NCBI GenBank assembly: GCA_000226015.1
Contig: JH154060.1
Location: 279,367 to 323,363, forward strand
Source: Mnemiopsis leidyi
Taxonomy: Eukaryota; Ctenophora; Tentaculata; Lobata; Bolinopsidae
DNA length: 43,997 bases
Direction: 5' to 3'
The notes beneath the pieces are model-generated. The model was not told where the DNA came from. It did no database searches and saw only the letters and a list, made by a program, of their open reading frames with translations. Below, piece after piece: positions 25,001 to 34,000 of the stretch; the first letter of the stretch is position 1; every line of letters starts with the position of its first letter. Made by a program: the position numbers and the translations under genes.

Positions 25001-28000
25001 AGTTGATCACAGCAGATTTCCTCCCGAAGTGCTGCCAAGCAGCTCTAGTATAGCACCTGATAACGGGGTGTTCGATAAACTCCCGTTTGGGAGTAGTCAG
25101 GTAGAGATAAGAGTGGGACAAGTCAGAGCTCTCGTACGAGACACCGTTTACCAGACTGTTCAACCAGACACAAGACACCCCGCGGTACGGACAGCTGGTG
25201 ATGTAGGAGTTCAACAAGGTCTGTCCGAACGCTGTACACTTCTCAACCGTCCTGAAAACGAAACAGACCTTGTCGACCTCGTTCAGGTTTATCTGGGCTC
25301 CTTTTTGGTGGAGGAGTCTACAGATCTCGTCATTACGGTAGTAGAGTGCTAGCCAGAGAGGAGAGTGGCCGTAGTTATCTAGCTGGTTACAGTTCACTCC
25401 AGACTCCAGCAGATACTTAACACACTTGACACTGTTACAGATACTTGCCACGTGAAGAGGAGTCCGACTGGTGGACAGCGCTTGTTTGGTGATAGAAACT
25501 CCACTCCTATCTAGATACGCTAACAGATCATCTCTATCAGACATCACACAATAATGAGCTACTGAAAACCCAGCCAAATCCTCGCACCCCAGGTCAGCGC
25601 CAGCTTCCAGAAGGATCTTCAGGGCGTTGATAGACCCGTACAAACAAAGGGCATGGAGAGCGGTCTGCCCGTTAATATCACCTTTGTTCTTCTCGTCTGC
25701 ATCTTCACACAGGATCTTGAAGTACTTTAAATCTATGTCTATTTTGGGGTAGGGAGAGTCGAAGGGTGATGTGAAGTTGGATAGTTTCTGCTCGTCAATG
25801 TACTCGTGGATCTTGTAGTCCTTCGAGTTTCGGACTTGAGCTCCGAACTGGAAAGGTGCTGTGTAGCGCAGTGTTGGCATCTAGGTACGAGAACTTGGAT
25901 TAGATTTGGAAAACTGAATTTTACAGCAAATATTGGTTATTGCATCATCTTTAGAATTTTATAATAACGCTAACATGTTCGAGATTTTACCTAGACGTAA
26001 TTTTGAGTAGTTTCAGTCTGTAAGTCTGTGTCAGATGCACTAGAGTCTGAGGTTGAGGAAGATGAATTTGGTGGATTTCTCCTCAACAGCTCCACCTTGA
26101 ATTTCATGTTCATTGCCAGGTCATCTATTGCTTTACTGATATTAGCAACAGAGTTAGAATCATCAGGCAGAGAGGCAGATTTCTCGATGTAGATGTAAGG
26201 CGAACACTTTGGATTACAAAGATACTTATCAAACTTGGCCCTTTGCTCTGGAGACATCTCCATCTGGATATCATGGCACCACCACAACAGATTCTGGAGA
26301 GAGTAATGAATAATCTTCTCATAAGCCCCGTTAAACTTGGACCCCATAAGAGCAATAAGGAGGTTAACCAGCACGATGTTTGATAAAAAGACCCAGCCGG
26401 TAGCCAGGCAGTCCCACCAGATGTTGTCATGTATGGCGTCTCCTATGTTTGCTCCGTCATCAAAGTCGTAGTCAGCAACTGCCATCCTAAACACCTTGTA
26501 GAACGCCTCTGTTTGGTTTACTTCAGTGAGTGTGACCCCCAGTTCTTCTGACATGGAGGTCCACGAGAAGATGGTCTTCCAGAATATGAAAGCAAATGGA
26601 ATGTAAGAGGCAAGAAACAGGATAAAGAATTCTACCATGGCACCAACCATTTTCTGTAGAGCAACGATAAAAGCTCCGGTTTGAGGAATGAGTCTAAGAA
26701 CGAGAAATGAACTGTACCAAATGAGTGCTATCATTATCGACATTCCGAATATCACGAGATAGGAAGAATCCATGACATCTACATTTGTAAAGAACACCGC
26801 CAGATAACCAGAGACCATCAACAGACTTATCAAGTGAACCAGAAAGTCGAAGGTAGCGAACTTAGCCCCCATCAGAAAACCAACAGCTCCCCCCTTACTC
26901 TCCAACTCCTCCTCCTCGTCCCTCAACAACAGGGACATGTTCACCATGAACGGATGGGCAAACTGCTTCTCAAGATTCAGCAACTCCTTCTCGTGGCTCC
27001 ACGCTCCCTTGCGATGCTTCCACTTGCTCCACATCATCCTGATATCCAATACCAACATGGATATAAGTGAAATGTACCAGACAGAGAGAAGGGAGATCAT
27101 GGAAATACAGAGAGGACTGCTTGTTGGTAGCTTTGTTCCATCCACTGAGTAAGCTCTCCAATAGGCACCGTGAATAAGGTAGAGAAAGGTCGAAAGAACG
27201 GAGAAAAAGAAGTATAAGAAAAGATGTCCATACGCTAAACGTCGAGCAAAGACCCTCCAGCAAGTCGCTATGTAATGTTTTATGAACGGTTCCGGAGTAA
27301 CGTTGAGCTCTATACCAAACATGTTGATGTAACCTAGAGTGAAATCTTTTTTGTTCGCTCTAAACTGTTCCCCTCCGCCACTCTCAGTGATCTTGTTCAG
27401 CCAGAGAGCTCCTGCACCTCTAAATCTACTAACGTGGCTGTACTCTGGGCTCTTCATCAGTTCAATTGCGAATTTGGGAGTTTTAACACAAGCTCTGAAC
27501 AAAAAGTTGATGTTGTCCCGACTCAGATGACCGGATGTTGTGCTTACTGAGTGAAGGAAGGAACAAACTTGGTTGTGTTTGTAGAACGAAGCAAGCCATA
27601 GTGGCGACTTACCTTCTGAGTCGGTGGAGAGAGGATCATAGCCCGCCTCTCCCGACACTCTACACAGAAACTTAACTACCTTCAGACTCCCGCACGACGC
27701 CGCAATGTGAAGTGGTGTCCGACCGGTGGCGGCAGCCTTGCCGAACACGTCAGCTTTAGCTCGGTACAGCCTCTCCAGAACAGCTACATTATCAGACATG
27801 GCACAGTAATGTGCAGGGTTAAAACCGAGACTATCTATCACCGTTACGTCGGCCAGGTTGGATATCAAGACTTCTATAAGAGCGGGGGTACCGAGGTACG
27901 CTATCAGATGTACTGCCCTTCTTCCTTGTAGATCCCCTTGGTCTAAGGATCGATTGTTAAACGATCTCTCACACCAGGAGACAAAGGTATTGTGATCACA

Positions 28001-31000
28001 TTCTAACCGTTTGAAATGCTTGGAAAACCGGTCAAACTTTAGACAGCGGTTAAGATACGCTAAAAACTCAGTCTTCTTATCAACCCATGCCCCTTCGGCA
28101 GCAGGAAGAGCAAATTTGGCTGATTCGAAAACGTTTAGGAGCTGTTTTTTGTTTGTGTGTCTGTTTGTCTGTCTTTCGTTTTTATGTTTACTGTCTGCCC
28201 CTTTTGGTGCGGTCTGTTTACTTGAAATTTCTTCGTAGGCCTACAATATAGTCGTGATGCAAATACTAAAACTTTATGTAAAAAGCAAAACTTATTAATA
28301 CGGCCAATGGTCATGTCGATAAAAATCACGAGTGATAGCAGACAACTCTTCTGTATCGAATTTCATGGTATACCAATGGCAGGATTTAACGACAATACTT
28401 CAAACTTACCCCCTGTTGACCGTCCACAAGGATATTGTTGACGTTACCACGCTGCATAGCGGAAACTTTCACGTTAAACTTAACTGCACTATCACTTTCG
28501 TTTGACTTTGTTCAGAATAGATAGACACATCATTTGTTGGTTTCAATCATTTCCATCGCTATTAAAGATGATGTTAATTACCCTCCTTTTTCAGACAAAC
28601 AGAAGTTACCAATGTCAGAAACAGAAATCAGACACACAGAAAAGGTAAACTAAATATCGAGATTGAAAACTAAAAGAGAAGCTGAAACAAATTAACAATT
28701 TCTTCTAGAATTATCGCGGCACAATTGTACACGACTCGGATTACAAGTTTGCAATAGCAGTCATTAGGTCACAGCTGACACACTTCACAACTTATATGAC
28801 CTCTCGACTGTTTTGTGGTCTCTAGGTCACGTATTTTCTTTTGAAACATGACATGCCCATCTATAAATGTACAAAATGTACGCGATTTTATATACAGAAA
28901 TGTACAGAATGTATACGGTTATACACAAATGCACAAAATGTATACGGTTATACACAAATGTACAAATGTATACACGAATGTACTAGTACTAAAACTATAG
29001 CACATGGAAATAAACCACACTGTACGTACAACTATTACAATGCACAAGTTAAAAATATTGCTGCAAAAATTGTAGTCAGCATTTCCTCCACAAACGCGGC
29101 TATATACCGCCGTTGCGAACTAATTTTAACTCATCTGCCAGCTAATTTCAGTTAAGACTGCAATTTTAATGTGTTAATTTCACAAGAAATATGTTACAAA
29201 GTTGTGGCAGAGCGACGGAGAGTAATCCTGGTGTACAAGTATCTTGGATTTATTGATAGAAATAATGGGAAGAATTGATTAAGCCAAGTATGTCAGAAAC
29301 ATACAATGTCCAAAGATATGATTGTTCTTGTTTCATGGTCAGTAAATGTTACGTTACCACAGTGGTAACGTAAAGCAGTACAAGAGCAGGTATCATGTCA
29401 GCTGTATATGGCCCGTACGGCTTCTGCGAATATAATAATGAATTAGCATTCATTGTATGAACAATTTCAGAATTTTAAAGCTAGGGAAGAAAAACTAGAT
29501 ATCATAACCGCGTTTTTGTTAACGCTGCTATCAACTTTGACAAGCATCGCAATGTTGTTTTTAAGAAATAGTCCTGCTATCAAAATATATATATATATAA
29601 TATATTCATTTTGGATTGATCGCATGAGGCATTACCATTAAGCACCAGTGATATGGACATCAAATGTGTATAAGAAAAGATTTAATTTTCAGCTTAAAGT
29701 TAAACAAATTGAAACTGATTAAAGTACAACTATACAGACACAACTATACAGACTCAGAGGGGGAAGCTACATCCTTTAAGCAGATTCAAACAAAGCGGAG
29801 ACAATGAACATCAACACGCTATAACACATACTGCGTAATATACTATAGTCTATGACTTTAACAATAGACGCGGCAAACTCATAGCTGGAACTTTAGAAAT
29901 GGTACAGAACTAGAATATCAGGCGAGAAATTCGATCCTTCGACCGTGCGGCGAAGAATCCTGATGAAGGAGCACTAAACGACGGTAATTTGATAGTCGAC
30001 TAGGAACTACTTTCGTTGAACTGAACTCTGAGTTTACAGCATGATGCCGCCGATCTGGCGTGACAGAGCACCTCGTGGGCATGCGGCTTGTTAGTCGTGA
30101 CGTCACAACCCATGTGTGTTAGCTCATCTCTACCGAGCTTATCTCACACGATCACGTGTTCAAACAGACAGGCAGCAGTCTCAACTATCAAATCTAACTC
30201 GGATGTCATGCATCGGATAATTATATGAACTGCACTTTCGGTACAGAGAGATAAACGAAAAAGGTTCTAGGGTCAAACAGCTCTCGCCACCTAACAGCCG
30301 TTTAAGAACCGTTCAAAAATGGCTCTTGGTGGTGTTGGTAGCTGATAATGTCGATTGACCTAGATCCGCTTGAAAATGTGGCTAGGTAGGAGATGTGTAG
30401 TGCATGTCTGATGGTAGGGACTAAGAGGGGGTTTCGAAACACTATTTTATTGAGAACTATAAACACTAAACAGGTGCGGAAATGAGGATTACATGTGTGC
30501 TTTTCTTTAGTTGCACTAATACTCCTTTACAAATCTAAACTTTTTTGTTCAAAGCTAATATAGGTAATCCACAAAATTGAGAAAAACAAAAATTGTTTTC
30601 AGGCAGCAGTATTTTCTGTGGGAGCATGTTTGTGGTACTGTGCAGACTACGGATTGTCGGAAAGCGAGGAACCAGCGCTGAGTAAGGCACTTCAGAACTT
30701 ATTGGTGGATATGACTCAGTCTGTTGTAGAGGACAGACCCTCTTTAGACCAGCTCGTTCAGGTGACCGTGGTGTATTTTTATGTTGGGCAAGTCGTCTTA
30801 TTGATCAGACTGTAGAGAGTAGTAATAGGAGAAACAGATTCAAATAGAAGTTTGAAAAAACTTGAATAAAGTTAAACACGAATTTTCAGTCTCACTAAAC
30901 ACTTAACAGTAAAACCAACGATCTATGCAACAGGAATATAAGAAACACATGGGACAGGAAGAAAAGACATTGAGAAGTCTTTACAGCCAATACAGATCCC

Positions 31001-34000
31001 AACTCAGGGTAAGAAAGTCTACAAGTACAAACCTTTAATCTCAATATTATTTGTAGAGTTTTAAATAGATTAGGACATCCAGGAAGACCATCAAAATAAA
31101 TCTTATTGTGGTTTCTCACTAGGTAGGTTCAGAAAACCAAAATATGTCCAAATAATTACAATTTGAAGCTAATCTGTTGCTCCCTAGGCCCAATAACCAC
31201 CAGAGAAAATTTTAGGTTCCAACTCCTACGGGAAACCTTGTCAATTTTCACCACAAACTTGTTTGCTTTACAACTTTTAATAGTAATACCTACCAAACCA
31301 TATTATCTACCATTTCAGAACTCATCAGGAAGTGTTCTCCCTCTGCATCAGTACCCAGCCCCAACACCCTCCATCCAGATCATCATCAATAAGGACGACA
31401 TGGCGAACCGAAGTCTCCGGCTGGACCCCTCCATTACAATCAACGAGCGTACTGCCGACGATCTGAGCCGGAGTAGAGTGGTGCAACTTCCTCTACGAGA
31501 CAGGAGAGATAACACAGCCCAGAGACAAACTCCTAACCCTGGACAAGAACCTGTGTCCTTTACTAGCAGGGCTTTGATGGCGAGCACTCCAAATCCTGGA
31601 CTAATCAAGCGACCAGAGGAGAACCTTGATGAGAAGCAATTTGTTGATTTCTTATCTGTTGAAGATCCAGAAGTCAGCCCACCTGTGCAGATGATGAAAT
31701 CGTCAGCTCAGAGAAACCGAGCGGGAAATCGATACAGCCATTCACAGAAAACAGAACCACCAAAATATAACCCCACAAACTTTAACATACCTGACATTAA
31801 ATTTACCGATGCGACATCTTCCTTTTCCAAAGAAGATGATTGCTCTAGATCGGAACCGAAAACAAAAGTGGACAATTTTTTTAAGCCGAGCGACTATGTC
31901 CATATTCCAGAACAACGACAAGAGGATAGGATGGGAAAGGAAACCTCAGACGGCGAGTTTGAACCTGACAATCAGGCTTTCTTGGATTTAGAAGAGGGTA
32001 TGAGTTCTCTGCGGTCCCAGGTCAGTCGGCTGCTCGAACAGGACAATTCTCATATCTTCTCGACACCTCCCAGAATACGTACCATCTCGCACGACGTCTG
32101 TTCCACCCCCATGACCAGTTCTCCCCTAAACAGCACTATTGATGATTTAGAGGATTACAGTATCTCCCCGATAAAAGAACAGACATTCGATGACATGTCG
32201 AACATTCTGGACCGAGCAGCAATAGAAAGACCAGTACAAAAACAGCTGGTTCGTAGAGCGAGTATAGCAGAGACTCTGACACAATTTCAGAGTGAGGGTA
32301 GGATCCCACCAGAAAGTAGCGGAGCTTTACAAGACATCATGTCTCTGTTAGACTTGGAGGTGGATATCAATGATGTGCTGGAGTACCTGGAGAAGAGGAT
32401 AGAGGTAAACATCGATCGTTTGGAGCAGGGAGACACCGTGGTGAATGCTCTAGCTGGCATTGAGTCCGACATAGAGTTCAAACTGCTGCAAGTGGAGGCC
32501 ATGAGGAAAGTGACAAAGAGAGACGATGATGAACTGACCAAGATACGCGGTAATTCTGGTTCAAGCAGCATTGAACCAGAGGTAAGAGTTAGCGACTTAT
32601 CAGGGTCCAAGGAGAGCGAGGGTATAGAGGAGGAGCTGATGGCACATTTAGCTCCCTCCGGTCGGGTAAGTTTTGGAACTGAGGGTGGGGTGCAGGGCCT
32701 CAATGTTCAGATTCTTGAACATCTTAGGGAGATTTCTAAATCACCGCTTCATTTCGAAGATGAAGAGGATGGTAGAGACGTCAGGACTCCGGTGGATGAA
32801 TTAGGGACCGGGTATAACCTGATGCAGAACATTATCAACAAACATGCTCCACTCCTGAGTCCAAGATCCACTGCCGTGACTGCCAATATTTACTCCTTGC
32901 CATCTAGATCAACTAAAGAGTATAACGAGGATTCAAAACCAACCATTGGGATGTTAGCGGAAAGACCCAATTCGAAAACTAAGTCGCAAAAAGTGTCTAT
33001 TCCTAAGGATCAGTTGATGATGTTTTTCCAACGGCATTTACCAGAGCAAGACTCGCGAGAAGTGATGGAGTCTTTAGGAGCAAACATTCTGGATATTTCA
33101 GACGAAGACGAACCAGAGCCTTCACGAATCAGCTCACGAGTGGGCCACAAAACAGGTTCAAAAACTTTTCTTAGTTATGGACATTCATTCTTCCATGTGT
33201 TTCAGACTTTGAGCATCAAAATTAGAACTTCGAATTGAATGACACAGCACAGTTGACAAAAATTCCGTTTCTAAATTTCAGGAACAGAATTGTTCGAAGA
33301 AAAGATCCTCCCTGTTATTGATGAAACGGAGGAGGTTTCCATTAAAAGTTCAAGCCACAGAGAAAATTACAGAGTAAGTTTCAAACTAAATCTTGGCATG
33401 ACATATAAAATATGAAAGTTAATTCCCGATCATCTTACCATCAATTCAACCACCAACAACATTCGGAGAGAAGCCACGATAAATGCAATAAAGAACACCT
33501 GTCAGAAGCATCACTCTCACACCTGCACACTACAATATATGCCATGATACTTTCATTTCATGAAATCAGAGTTACTCAGATCCTATCGTAGTTCAATGCA
33601 GTCTCTGACAACTTATCATGTTTCATATGATACACCTAGGTTAATCTAGAAACTGTCGCGATCTGACAGTTAATGGTGTAGACCCTAGTCCATACTCCAT
33701 AGTCATACAGTCAGGGTTAAGGTAGTTGGCGTGGGGTCAGTGTGCGAGCATCACGTGGTTCTCTTTACAAATCAACCGGCCAAGGGTCCAAGGAACAAGT
33801 GTGTTCATAGCTCATGTTTTTACAGTAGTAACTTCTTCAGAATTTAGGAAGAAAACAGCTGGTGAGCATGTGCAGTGTGGAAGAACGTTTGGATCTGAGT
33901 GAGGATGATACAAGTGACAACGAGGGCTGTGTCACTACTCGACTTCTTAAACCTACTGTGAGCGATCGTGTTTCTCATCTCAACATTTTAAATCACTTTC

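Larger units (their letters stand above)
22735..30761 (+). other. KIND2 domain, split by a 7.5-kb gene-bearing intron
   Basis: Exon 22735-22840 reads VNLEELMKVLDRPLGENELW, exon 23027-23095 reads TMISIDSNGIVRISET, and exon 30607-30761 reads VFSVGACLWYCADYGL, then VEDRPSLDQLVQ. Together these are a canonical KIND domain, closer to consensus than KIND1. The acceptor before 30607 is a tandem AG (TTCAGGCAG). Only the downstream AG keeps phase with exon 23027-23095, so the upstream AG at 30602 would shift the frame unless another exon intervenes. The 7.5-kb intron carries both channel genes on the other strand. Confidence 0.8.

Noticed and set aside
24741-25352. 203-residue plus-strand frame
   Set aside because: Antisense shadow of the channel gene on the minus strand.
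28841-29155. Cys/Tyr-rich 104-residue frame (YKCTKCTRF-type repeats)
   Set aside because: Explained by a degenerate noncoding repeat of ATGTACAAA text; the apparent C-x-x-C pattern is not a zinc-finger spacing.
29918-30106. Minus-strand frame with Arg/Ser-rich product near the CRE-like site
   Set aside because: Short, no domain, no splice or start support; perhaps transposon debris.
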